From the NCBI GenBank assembly GCA_006226375.1, contig SBHC01000081.1:186001-250000 (forward strand): a stretch of 64,000 bases of DNA, read 5' to 3'. Each line of letters opens with the position of its first letter. Position 1 is the stretch's first letter. Origin of the DNA: Deltaproteobacteria bacterium. Its GTDB lineage: Bacteria; Myxococcota_C; UBA6777. The notes beneath the pieces are model-generated. The model was given only the letters and a program-made list of their open reading frames with translations, did not search any database and had not been told where the DNA came from. This document shows, piece by piece, positions 16,920 to 25,417 of this stretch. The translations under genes and the position numbers were made by a program.

Positions 16920-16968
16920 GGAGAGCTTCACGGCGAGAAGTACCTTTATCAAAAGAGTGGGATACAAC

Positions 16969-16996
16969 AGAAAAAGGCAGGACCAAAGCCTGCCTT
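16969..16996 (-). terminator. Intrinsic terminator downstream of rpoH
   Basis: Read on the minus strand: AAGGCAGG stem, 7-base loop, CCTGCCTT stem, then TTTTTCT. A perfect 8-base stem with a U-tract. It ends the rpoH transcript 70-90 bases past its stop codon and lies 50 bases before queA. Confidence 0.75.
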
Positions 16997-17066
16997 CTCA
17001 AGAACGGTGGGAGTTATAAACCAAGAAGACCTGTGTCACAATCCCCTTGCGGAGAAAGGGACAGGG

Positions 17067-17978
17067 TTATTGGGGTTGGCTGAGAGCCAGTTCGTTTTCT
17101 TCGTAGGGAACCATCAACTCCAGGTGCTCTTCGCTGAGGAAGGTGCGAAGCTTTCGGAGGGCGCGAGCTTCCAACTGACGTACACGCTCACGGGTGATTC
17201 CCAGGTACTTGCCGATTTCGCTGAGGGTTTCAGGGTCATCAACAAGACGACGGCGACGAATGATGAGTTGTTCACGCTCGGACAAGCTGCCCATAGCCTC
17301 ATACAGACTATTCTTTCGCATCTCTTCGTACTCAAACTCGCCGATCTGCTCTTCGGGAGAAGGGCCGACGTCGGGAAGAATCTCGGTCAGGCTGCGGCCT
17401 TCTTCGCCATCCATTTGGTAACGACCATCAATGGACATCTCTTGCGCGCCAAGGCGTTGCTCCATCTCTTCCACCAACGACTCTTTCACGTTGAGAGCTT
17501 CGGCAACATCCTTTCTCTTGACGAATTCAGCACCACCATGGATGCGAGCCAACATGCGTTTGGTCTTTTCCAACTTGTAGAAAAGTTTGCGTTGCGCCTG
17601 TGTGGTACCGATCTTAACGAGGCGCCAGCTTTGCAGAATGTAGTTTTGAATCTGAGCACGAATCCACCAGACAGCGTAGGAGATCAAACGAACTCCGCGA
17701 TCAGGATCAAACTTCTTGATGGCCATGATCAGACCGATGTTGCCCTCTTGGATGAGGTCGGCCAACTTGATGCCATAGCGACGATACTCATAGGAGATTT
17801 TGACGACGAAGCGAAGATTGCTGGTTGTCAGGCGGTGTGCGGCCTCGACGTCCTGCTCTTCGACCCATCGCCGAGCCAGTGTTTCTTCTTCCTCTGCCTT
17901 CAGCAAAGGATAGTTGTTGATTTCCTGGAGGTACTTTTCCAAAGACCCGGTCGGTGTTGGTATGGACTTCGTCTTCAT
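17067..17978 (-). CDS. rpoH: RNA polymerase sigma factor RpoH (sigma-32 type)
   Basis: A 303-residue sigma-70 family factor directing RNA polymerase to heat-shock-type promoters. ATG 17978 has an AGGGAGAA site; the frame to 18014 adds only a few residues. Region 2 reads LRFVVKISYEYRRYG and LISYAVWWIRAQIQ (the -10 reading helix). The RpoH box, which marks this class, is at residues 126-136 (TQAQRKLFYKL). Region 4.2 is the helix-turn-helix SEIGKYLGITRERVRQLE. Region 1.1 is absent, as expected. It is a single-gene unit with a strong terminator downstream. It could be an RpoH paralogue with a non-heat-shock role, since myxobacteria-like genomes often carry several. Confidence 0.93.
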   Translation of the reverse strand: MKTKSIPTPTGSLEKYLQEINNYPLLKAEEEETLARRWVEEQDVEAAHRLTTSNLRFVVKISYEYRRYGIKLADLIQEGNIGLIMAIKKFDPDRGVRLISYAVWWIRAQIQNYILQSWRLVKIGTTQAQRKLFYKLEKTKRMLARIHGGAEFVKRKDVAEALNVKESLVEEMEQRLGAQEMSIDGRYQMDGEEGRSLTEILPDVGPSPEEQIGEFEYEEMRKNSLYEAMGSLSEREQLIIRRRRLVDDPETLSEIGKYLGITRERVRQLEARALRKLRTFLSEEHLELMVPYEENELALSQPQ

Positions 17979-18334
17979 GATCTTTCTCCCTGTATGGTAT
18001 TGCCGATCATACACCCCGTTGCTATGATCATGCAGTGCCTTCCGTCTGAAACTGTTGTCAGTGCTTTGCTTTGGAATCGACTGTTCGAAAACTCATGCCA
18101 AGAATCACTTCAGCAGTTTGCTTTGTTAGGGGAGTTGTGGTACGTTGACCCGTTTGCAATTTGACAACGACCTTACTCACTCTCTTATTCCCTCCAGATT
18201 GAGAATCTTTACACCCAATCGTGTTGACCACTATAAATACGCATCAACTCGTCTTTGGGTTTCAAACATTCTCAGGAAGCAATGTTGACTCCAAGTCTCG
18301 CCAAAACCACAAGCAAGAACCGTGCCGCTTTATA
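17979..18334. other. 356-base intergenic region between divergent rpoH and kinase genes
   Basis: No convincing rpoH promoter seen on the minus strand. On the plus strand TATAAA (18232-18237) resembles a -10 element but lacks a good -35; TTGACA at 18161-18166 is a perfect -35 but is followed only by a poor TTATTC. No small gene or hairpin stands out. Confidence 0.4.
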
Positions 18335-20077
18335 ATGGACAATCTCCTACTCCCCTCGATTTATGGTCGCTACATTCTGACGCGCAAAATTGCGATGGGC
18401 GGAATGGCAGAGGTATTTCGAGCTAAGTCCTTTGGTGCTGAGAACTTTGAGAAGATGATAGCGATCAAACGACTGTATCCTCACCTCTCAGAGGACCCGT
18501 CGTTTGTAAAGATGTTTATCAATGAGGCGAAGCTTGCAGCGACGTTGAACCATGTCAATGTGGCACCCATCTATGACTTTGGGTGCCAACAAGGTTTCTA
18601 TTACATTGCCATGGAATACGTGCGGGGAGCCGACCTTGCCGACCTGATCGCCCGGTGTCGCCAACGTGGACAGCACATGCCACTGGGGTTGGCGATCTGG
18701 CTATTGGTTGAGATCTGTGATGGCCTAGACTACGCCCACAGAAAGCACGACGACCTTGGGCACTTCCTCAACCTGATCCACCGGGACATCACCCCACAAA
18801 ACATACTCATATCCTACGAAGGCGAAGTAAAGATTACGGATTTCGGGATCGCCAAGGTTCAAATGTTGGAACGAGACGAAACAACAGGCGGCCTCCTCAA
18901 AGGCAAGTTCAGCTACATGTCTCCTGAGCAAGTTCGAGGAGATAAGCTGGATCACCGCAGTGACATATTCTCGTTGGGCATTGTGGCCTGGGAGCTGTTG
19001 ACCCACCACAAAATGTTTGACGGTCCCAACGACTACCACATCCTTGAAAAGGTGAGGGAAGCTCTCTACATTCCACCACGGCAACTGAACCCAAACCTGC
19101 CGGCAGATGTAGAGGAGATACTGACCAAGACTCTCACTCGATACCCTGAAGATCGTTACCAAAGCGTTGGTCAGATACGCCTGGATCTGTTGCGTTACTT
19201 GAGCAACTCACGATTGTTTCCCTCACGCGCTCACCTCTCGGCCTTCGTTCGCAAACTGTTTGAAGACAAGATGCACGTGGAGGCAGAGGAGATCGTTGAA
19301 GAAACGCGGATTGCCCGCCAAGTATGGGCCGAGTACCAAACAGAGATTGAAGAAGCAGCGTTACTGGACGAAGCTGTGACTTTGCCGCCAGGGGCCCTCA
19401 CTGCGATTAGCGAACCCGCGATCTCCGAACATGAGAACGATATTGATCTGGAGGCAAAACCCCAGAATGGGGAATCCAGACCACAATCGTTCTCCCACGA
19501 TCCAGTTCAGGCACCACAAAGCCATAGCAGAAACGAATACTTACCGAAGATTGAACCTTTCCCCCCCCTGGGTGGGGCATCCATGCCACACTCTTGGGGG
19601 CAGGGTTACCAGAACCCCAGTTCCATCATGGTCGACGATCCATTGCTTGATGATATGGACATGGAACCTGACGAGCCAACTCTTCCCGATATCACCGCAG
19701 CACCCGGACAATTGGAGCCACCTCCCCTTCCCGTCATGGCTCCATCACGACCCCAAACACCACAAGAAGCACACCTTCAGCAGAGCCTGCCCTCACAAAG
19801 ACAGCTCCCAGCTGCACCACAAGGGCACTCTCCAGGCGCTTTCCCTCCAGCACGAAACACAGGCTCTCGCCAGGATGTTCTGGGAGATCAAGACGACTTC
19901 GTGATGCGTAGACCCCTCTACAAGAGGAACGTCTCACTCCTTGTGGGGGTCAGTACATTCTTAATAGGGGTGATCCTTGTCTTTCTTTTGGCACAGTGGC
20001 TCTACCCGCGCTCTGGAGAAACACCACCTCCCCGCCCGCCTCAAGAATCAAGACTGGCTCCTCTCCCCTCACAGTGA
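18335..20077 (+). CDS. Membrane-anchored serine/threonine protein kinase
   Basis: A 580-residue Hanks-type kinase. The catalytic domain occupies about residues 10-280: glycine loop KIAMGGMAEVF, lysine in MIAIKRL, catalytic HRD at 149-151 in HRDITPQN, DFG at 169-171, and SPEQVRGDK of the activation segment. The HRDxxPQN form (Thr or Ser in place of the usual Lys) is common in myxobacterial kinases. A Pro/Gln/Ser-rich linker follows, then one membrane helix at about 533-558 and a short Pro-rich tail, so the kinase faces the cytoplasm. ATG 18335 fits the domain boundary but has no clear ribosome binding site; a GTG at 18221 would add 38 poorly coding residues. The substrate is unknown. Confidence 0.92.
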   Translation: MDNLLLPSIYGRYILTRKIAMGGMAEVFRAKSFGAENFEKMIAIKRLYPHLSEDPSFVKMFINEAKLAATLNHVNVAPIYDFGCQQGFYYIAMEYVRGADLADLIARCRQRGQHMPLGLAIWLLVEICDGLDYAHRKHDDLGHFLNLIHRDITPQNILISYEGEVKITDFGIAKVQMLERDETTGGLLKGKFSYMSPEQVRGDKLDHRSDIFSLGIVAWELLTHHKMFDGPNDYHILEKVREALYIPPRQLNPNLPADVEEILTKTLTRYPEDRYQSVGQIRLDLLRYLSNSRLFPSRAHLSAFVRKLFEDKMHVEAEEIVEETRIARQVWAEYQTEIEEAALLDEAVTLPPGALTAISEPAISEHENDIDLEAKPQNGESRPQSFSHDPVQAPQSHSRNEYLPKIEPFPPLGGASMPHSWGQGYQNPSSIMVDDPLLDDMDMEPDEPTLPDITAAPGQLEPPPLPVMAPSRPQTPQEAHLQQSLPSQRQLPAAPQGHSPGAFPPARNTGSRQDVLGDQDDFVMRRPLYKRNVSLLVGVSTFLIGVILVFLLAQWLYPRSGETPPPRPPQESRLAPLPSQ

Positions 20078-20180
20078 GGAGAAACATGCCTCCCCTTCCT
20101 TGCTCACCAAGTCACTCAAATCCAGCGCGAACCTGGCTCACGTATCCTTGAACAAAAGGACCGAGGAAAAGGGGTTTGAC

Positions 20181-20209
20181 TTGACCAACTCCTTGAATTC
20201 AGGTACAAC
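20181..20209 (+). promoter_or_regulatory. Candidate promoter for the envelope gene run starting at 20294
   Basis: TTGACC (20181-20186), 17-base spacer, TACAAC (20204-20209). 5/6 and 4/6 matches. About 85 bases before the ATG at 20294. Confidence 0.4.
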
Positions 20210-20293
20210 CATCAACTCAGCAGCGGGCTGTTTTAGTAGAAACAACCGCAAAGCACGGTCAACGTCCCTTATAGGACAAGGATTTGTGATGGC

Positions 20294-21814
20294 ATGTTTG
20301 GAAGGAATTGTCGTTTGTACCCACGTCGTCTCCTCTTCATCGTTGGTTTGTTAGGAACCGGGTTGCTCTGGCCTGTTGCCTCCACCTACGCACAAGACAA
20401 TGGACGCAAAGTTCGACTGGCCGTGATGTCCCACCCTCAGCGTGGCGGCGTTAGCAACGAACGAGCTGCCTGGTTACAACGTTTGGTTCACTGGGCCCTC
20501 AGCCAGCAAGCGGGGCTCAAAGTCCTTCCTCGGGACGATGTTCGCAAAAAACTCACTGAAGTAAACGCCAACATCTCAGCCAAAGACCGAGCCAGGATTC
20601 GGGTGCTCAAAACATTCCTGGCCAAAGCCCGCAAACTCTATCAGATTCGACGCTATCGCTTCACCCTCAAAGCTCTCGGCATTGCTGACAAAATTGCTGC
20701 GAAAGTTCGGGTTTATCTGAAAGAGCCCAAACTCGTCCGGGATCTCTATTTGTACCGTGCCATGGCTTATATGGGTTTACGACAAGGGTTAAAGACTCGC
20801 GAATTCGTGATGAGGACCATCCAATTTGACCCCAACTACACACCATCCTCATCTATCGCACCCAGCACATTTTTGAACTATTACAGCGTCATCCGTCGCT
20901 GGTTGTTACGCCGCCCTCGTTACCAGTTTTCAGTGAAGACCACCCCACCAGGAGCCAAGGTCTACTTGAATTTGGCTTACAAAGGAACGACGCCTCTCAC
21001 GGTGACCGTCGTCCAAGGGAAACACCTGCTACGTCTAGAGAAATCAGGCTACAGCACCTGGGAGCGACTGGCGAACTTTGATCCGCGCAAGCTTCGAAGC
21101 CGTCGCACTGTCAATGCAAACATCTCGATGAAGAGAGATCCTCGCGCCCTCTCACTCAAAGATCTCCCTTTGTTTGCCAAAGGCGCTGACATCGATGACA
21201 ACATCATGGACAAGCTCGACCAAGTCTGCGCTCGGTTGCAGATCAAGCAGTTGTTCGTTGTCTCACCTCGGCGTTCCGGGAAGTTCTATGCGTTGAAGAT
21301 AGCAACCTACAAGGCCAAGTCTCGCAAGATTGAATACAAGCAGATTGCGATTGGGCAAACCCGACAACGTCATCGTGTGCGAATCCTCGCGTTTGCCAAA
21401 GGAACAGGTCAGCTTCTGGCACCACAGCCGAAGCCGCGCCCCATCGTTCGTCGACGAACCCAGCCTCCAGTGGTGGCCGTTCGACCCCGTCGGACCTACA
21501 CGCCCCCACCAGTGATTCGCAAGCCCCGCAGGCGAGTTGTAAGAGTTCGACCTCGGCCTCGACCAAGGCGAGTAGCATCCAACCCTTACGACAATACGCC
21601 ACGAGACATCACACCTCGAACGATTCCTCCGCGCAGAGAGCCACCCAAAGCAGGGACACCTGTTCACAAAACCTGGTGGTTTTGGACGGTAACGATCGGC
21701 GCAACAGTTGCGGTCGGTGCCACGGTTGCGATCATCATGAGCCAAACGGGGCCACCCCCTTCGGCCACGCTGATCATTACAACCGAGAATCCATCAGCAA
21801 CGGGTGGGAATTAA
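20294..21814 (+). CDS. PEGA-domain envelope protein with Arg/Pro-rich linker and C-terminal membrane helix
   Basis: A 506-residue protein with an N-terminal signal segment (LLFIVGLLGTGLLWPVAS). Residues about 30-200 are helical and TPR-like. A PEGA domain follows at about 210-275 (TTPPGAKVYLNLAYKGTTPL and LEKSGYSTWERL). Residues 380-465 are an Arg/Pro/Val-rich, strongly basic linker (RPIVRRRTQPPVVAVRPRR). A transmembrane helix sits near the end (WWFWTVTIGATVAVGATVAI), with a short Ser/Thr-rich tail. PEGA domains are generally surface or periplasmic. The next gene begins 3 bases after the stop, so the two are almost certainly co-transcribed. Similar architecture recurs at 36696, 39631 and 61268. 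Function unknown. Confidence 0.85.
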   Translation: MFGRNCRLYPRRLLFIVGLLGTGLLWPVASTYAQDNGRKVRLAVMSHPQRGGVSNERAAWLQRLVHWALSQQAGLKVLPRDDVRKKLTEVNANISAKDRARIRVLKTFLAKARKLYQIRRYRFTLKALGIADKIAAKVRVYLKEPKLVRDLYLYRAMAYMGLRQGLKTREFVMRTIQFDPNYTPSSSIAPSTFLNYYSVIRRWLLRRPRYQFSVKTTPPGAKVYLNLAYKGTTPLTVTVVQGKHLLRLEKSGYSTWERLANFDPRKLRSRRTVNANISMKRDPRALSLKDLPLFAKGADIDDNIMDKLDQVCARLQIKQLFVVSPRRSGKFYALKIATYKAKSRKIEYKQIAIGQTRQRHRVRILAFAKGTGQLLAPQPKPRPIVRRRTQPPVVAVRPRRTYTPPPVIRKPRRRVVRVRPRPRPRRVASNPYDNTPRDITPRTIPPRREPPKAGTPVHKTWWFWTVTIGATVAVGATVAIIMSQTGPPPSATLIITTENPSATGGN

Positions 21815-21817
21815 TTC

Positions 21818-22627
21818 ATGTGGCGTTCCAAACGAGCGAAAACGACCCTGATCCTGGGTATACTGGCTTGCAGTCTTGTCTTCATCAGTTGTGAGTACAT
21901 CGCCCGCTTCATCATCCGGATTGATGAAGGAGCCAACTTTCCTTGCCTTGGAGCTTATCGACTAACCTTTGTGATCGATGCGTTGGAAGAAGATCAGGAA
22001 GACCTCGCCAACGAGCGAGTCACAAACCCCAACCCACAAGATTCCGACTTGTTTTGGAAACCTGACGGCACCTGTCAGATCCCCAAAGGCATCTTGCTCA
22101 AAAACATTCCTTATGGAGGCAAGCGCCAACTGATTATTCAGGCGTACGACTCCAGTGGTCTTTTGGTAGCATCAGGCAAGTCGCCCACTTTCACACTGGA
22201 GCCCAGCGGTGAAGATGTGAAAGACCTGATTGTAATGGACTTTGTCCGTGGGTGTCGCAACTTTGACTCCAACCGGTGCATCGACAGCCAGCCTGTCCCC
22301 TTGGGAACCTTAATAATCAGCTTCCCTCCAACAGCGCCCATCCCCCAAGGAAGTCAAAGCCTGTTTTTTCAAAGCGCGGCAGTAAAGGACCAAAACCTTC
22401 CGGCGATCAACCGAACCATTAAGTTTCAGAGTAACGACCTCCCCACGACGGTGATCTTGACCGGAATCCCTGCCTCGACCAGTCGCACCTACTCCATTCA
22501 TGCCTTGGACCTGAACCAACAAGAGATCCAACGTTGGTCTGGAACCTTTACCACTCCTACTCCTCTGGTAGCCTCCAATGCGACCCTACGTTTGGTTGCG
22601 GGTGTTGCCAAAACGACGTCCCCCTAA
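21818..22627 (+). CDS. Probable lipoprotein of unknown function
   Basis: A 269-residue protein starting three bases after the preceding stop codon, so in the same operon. The N-terminus is basic (MWRSKRAK) followed by a hydrophobic segment ending in SLVFISCEY, a probable lipoprotein signal. The mature region has two beta-rich halves, each ending in a carbohydrate-binding or Ig-like strand pattern (GKRQLIIQAYDSSGLLVASG; SRTYSIHALDLNQQEIQRW). This repeat suggests two copies of one fold. I recognise no family. Its place just upstream of a beta-barrel gene makes an outer-membrane accessory role plausible but unproven. Confidence 0.75.
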   Translation: MWRSKRAKTTLILGILACSLVFISCEYIARFIIRIDEGANFPCLGAYRLTFVIDALEEDQEDLANERVTNPNPQDSDLFWKPDGTCQIPKGILLKNIPYGGKRQLIIQAYDSSGLLVASGKSPTFTLEPSGEDVKDLIVMDFVRGCRNFDSNRCIDSQPVPLGTLIISFPPTAPIPQGSQSLFFQSAAVKDQNLPAINRTIKFQSNDLPTTVILTGIPASTSRTYSIHALDLNQQEIQRWSGTFTTPTPLVASNATLRLVAGVAKTTSP

Positions 22628-22756
22628 CCACAGCTTTGGAGAATAAACCCAATATGACCCTTACTTCCCTTGGATGGTCTCACCTATCTTTTCGCATGGT
22701 TGCGCGAGAGTGCTTTCTGTGTCCGACTGTTTCGAGGTTTTAAGGGCATTTCCCCA

Positions 22757-22778
22757 CTTTTTCAGGCTCTTGAAAAAG
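22757..22778. repeat. Inverted repeat in the 22628-22886 intergenic region
   Basis: CTTTTTCA, 6-base loop GGCTCT, TGAAAAAG: perfect 8-base arms. The stem is AT-rich and lacks a following T-tract, so it is a weak terminator at best; it could end the 20294-22627 transcript. Confidence 0.35.
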
Positions 22779-22886
22779 GGAATGAGATGTGCTAACTGTC
22801 ACATGCCTTGGTTCATGCTGTAGAAGATGCAACCACTACTGTTTGATTTGGAATCTTTCATGCTTTCTTGTTGAAGGGTCGGTTTG

Positions 22887-23639
22887 ATGAAGAAAATCGC
22901 AATTCAGGTGGCTACCGCTCTTTGTCTGCTCACGTTCAGTTTTCATGCTCTGGCAGATGTCCGATCCGATCGCTACCAACCCGATGCGGATGCGGTCAAA
23001 AAGCAACGCTTCACCAAAAAAGGCAAACACGAGTTGAGCCCAAGCTTCGCGCTCAGCACGAACGATGCCTTTTATCAGGTCTATTACTTTGGACTCTTGT
23101 ATCAGTACCACGTACGGGACTGGGTCTCGGTCGGCGTGTTGCTCAACGGCTCGTTTTCGCAGCCAACAGGGTTAACCCAAACCCTGACCACACCTCGCGA
23201 CCAGGGTGGCTTTGAAGTCACCCCCGACGTCCGACAGCCATTTTTTCTGTCGACGATCGCTGCGCAGGCTCGATTTGCTCCGTTTTACGGCAAGTTGACC
23301 TTCTTTAGTGAAGCAGTGGTGTACTTTGACTTCTACATCACGGTCGGTGGAGGTTTGTTCCTCACACATGCCCCGAACGTGACACGAAGCAAGAGCGCTC
23401 CCGTTCCTCCCGGCGTAGACGCGACCATCGCTCCCGGCTACGACGAAGGTGGTGACGGTATGGGCTTCTTGCCTTTCGGCCAGGTTGGTATTGGCCAACG
23501 GTACTTCCTGTTGCGTTGGCTTGCCCTTCGCTGGGAATTCGACCTTATGCTGATGCCAGAAGCGTTCTCGCTGCGTGGCGGTGATACCCGAGTCCGACTG
23601 AACATGCAGTTCAGCATTGGATTCAGCTTCTTCTTCTAA
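22887..23639 (+). CDS. Outer-membrane beta-barrel protein (candidate)
   Basis: A 250-residue protein with a clean signal peptide (MKKIAIQVATALCLLTFSFH, cleaved after ALA). ATG 22887 follows GAAGG; the frame's earlier TTG adds one residue only. The mature part alternates polar and hydrophobic residues in short strands (WVSVGVLLNGSFSQ, QVGIGQRYFLLRWLALRWEF) and ends in LNMQFSIGFSFFF. A terminal aromatic strand of that kind is the usual recognition signal of outer-membrane barrels. Size and position next to a TPR gene and the GltD/E/F/G-like run make a GltA/GltB/CglE-type barrel possible. That link rests on context, not on a recognised family motif. Confidence 0.75.
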   Translation: MKKIAIQVATALCLLTFSFHALADVRSDRYQPDADAVKKQRFTKKGKHELSPSFALSTNDAFYQVYYFGLLYQYHVRDWVSVGVLLNGSFSQPTGLTQTLTTPRDQGGFEVTPDVRQPFFLSTIAAQARFAPFYGKLTFFSEAVVYFDFYITVGGGLFLTHAPNVTRSKSAPVPPGVDATIAPGYDEGGDGMGFLPFGQVGIGQRYFLLRWLALRWEFDLMLMPEAFSLRGGDTRVRLNMQFSIGFSFFF

Positions 23640-23695
23640 AGGTAGGATCTGTGACGCAGCCAACGAACTCGAACGATTGTTTTGTGAGGTATCCA

Positions 23696-25417
23696 ATGAC
23701 TTGCTCCTCTTTGCGCTGGCTATGGGCTGGCATTTTAGCTCTGACGTTGATGGCGGGATGGACTCTCCCAGCCTCCGCTCAGACCATGACCCGTACAGAG
23801 ATCAAACGACAATACCGCAAGGCCATTCTGTTGATGCGCCGTGATCGCTACGAACGCGCCTCGCAGTTGCTCTTTGACATTGTGGAGAACGGTGCAGAAT
23901 CTCCCAAATACCAACGTCGCGCCCGGCTTCGATTGGCGAGAAGTTTGTTTGAACAAAAGCTTCACTTGGTGGCCATCTCGAATGTTGTAACCATCATGTT
24001 GAACACGCCAGCCAACCGACCCAGCGGGATCTTCCGCAGCGCTTTGCGCGGGTTGATCCAGATTGCGGAGACGATCGGTGATGAGAGTCTGATCATCACC
24101 ACACTTCGCCGAATCCCCCGGCTGCGAAGCAACATCAAGCTTCCTCCTGACCAGGACCCCGTTCGGTTCCTTCTGCGCCCTCGTCCCAAAGATCGCCGCA
24201 AAAGTTCTTGGGGCCAATTCCGCAACTCCTTTGCGTACTTCATGGGCCGAAGCTTGTTCACATTGGGACCCCGCTACTTCAAGCGTTCGCACCGCTTCCT
24301 TAAGCTGGTCAAGCCCAACGCGAAGAACAACTACTATGCCAAGAGCCTTTACCTTCGGGCTGTTATGGCTGCTTGGGTTGGAAAGCTCATTCGCTCCAAC
24401 CAACGATTCCGCAAAGTTCTCGCGCTCAAGAGCAACAAGAAAGACCCCGTCCTGGCTCGAATCCAGATGGAAGCCCAGTACGGTGTGTCTCGAAACTTTT
24501 ACGCTCAAGCTCGAATCGCTCAGCTTCGTAACCAGGGCAACCCCAAAAAGTTTACGAAAAAAGCCTACATGAAGTTGTACAAACGAGCTTTGATTGAGTA
24601 CAACCGCATCCCCAAAAAGCGCAAGATCTACCAGGATAAGATGCTGTTTGAAACAGCATACACCTACTTCATGATGGAGCAGTACCACTTTGCGTTGGGA
24701 CAGTTGATCGCGTTGAACTCCCCCTACTACAAAACTGGATTCTTCCCCGAACTCGATATTCTTCGCGCGTTGATTTACTTCCGCACCTGCAAGTACGAAA
24801 GCACCAAAGAAACGGTGACCAAGTTCCTGGCTCAGTACCAGCCTTTGAATAAGCGTTTGAAGACGCTGCTCTCGTACCGAAAAACCAAGAAGTGGCGTGC
24901 TCAGTACTACGATTATTACAAACGCCAGAAGAAACTTCTCGAAGCCAAGAAGAAGACCGAAATTCCAGCTTCTGTCATCACGGTCCTGGAGCGTAGTAAG
25001 TCTTTGGTCAACTATGAAGCACTCATGCGGAAGATCGAGGAAGAACGTAGTCTGATCCGTGGCAAGAGCAGTTCCTGGCGAGAATCCAATATCGGGAAAC
25101 AAATGCTCCGTCGCGTTGTCCGACTTCTAGGCATCCTTCGTTCTCAAGCCGGAAGTGGTTTGTATCGAAGTCTGCGAGAAATCAGTCGAGCGGTAGGAAA
25201 GCAACTTAACCAAGCCCGCTTTATTCAGCTGGAAACGCTGCAAAACCAGAAGAAAGAACTGGAGCGTTTCGCAGAAGGTGGTGGTATCGAACAGGATGAG
25301 ATTCGGTACACGATCGTTACAGAACAGAACTACATCTACTGGCCTTTCCAGGGAGAGTACTGGCGTGACGAGATCGGCCACTACAGGCAATTCATCCAGG
25401 GAGAATGTAAACGATGA
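23696..25417 (+). CDS. Exported TPR-type protein, possibly GltC-like
   Basis: A 573-residue protein. ATG 23696 with an upstream GAGG site gives a signal peptide ending in LPASAQ; the frame from 23651 adds a non-hydrophobic leader. The mature chain is helical with TPR-like pairs (KAILLMRRDRYERASQLLFD; ARSLFEQKLHLVAISNVVTI) and a coiled-coil-like basic stretch near residues 400-440. Its last bases overlap the next start by four bases (ATGA), so translation is coupled to the giant TPR protein. Periplasmic TPR protein GltC of the Myxococcus gliding machinery is a reasonable comparison by size and neighbours, but I see no diagnostic motif. Confidence 0.8.
   Translation: MTCSSLRWLWAGILALTLMAGWTLPASAQTMTRTEIKRQYRKAILLMRRDRYERASQLLFDIVENGAESPKYQRRARLRLARSLFEQKLHLVAISNVVTIMLNTPANRPSGIFRSALRGLIQIAETIGDESLIITTLRRIPRLRSNIKLPPDQDPVRFLLRPRPKDRRKSSWGQFRNSFAYFMGRSLFTLGPRYFKRSHRFLKLVKPNAKNNYYAKSLYLRAVMAAWVGKLIRSNQRFRKVLALKSNKKDPVLARIQMEAQYGVSRNFYAQARIAQLRNQGNPKKFTKKAYMKLYKRALIEYNRIPKKRKIYQDKMLFETAYTYFMMEQYHFALGQLIALNSPYYKTGFFPELDILRALIYFRTCKYESTKETVTKFLAQYQPLNKRLKTLLSYRKTKKWRAQYYDYYKRQKKLLEAKKKTEIPASVITVLERSKSLVNYEALMRKIEEERSLIRGKSSSWRESNIGKQMLRRVVRLLGILRSQAGSGLYRSLREISRAVGKQLNQARFIQLETLQNQKKELERFAEGGGIEQDEIRYTIVTEQNYIYWPFQGEYWRDEIGHYRQFIQGECKR

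Noticed and set aside
16920-17066. preQ1 riboswitch in front of queA
   Set aside because: The leader holds only an rpoH-type terminator hairpin. The conserved preQ1 aptamer core and A-rich tail are not present.
16911-18164. 417-codon plus-strand open frame opposite rpoH
   Set aside because: It mirrors rpoH, which has all sigma-factor motifs. The opposite frame has no ribosome binding site and no domain; long antisense frames arise from codon bias.
23735-25102. 455-codon minus-strand open frame
   Set aside because: It lies entirely opposite a TPR gene with a signal peptide, a ribosome binding site and coupled translation.
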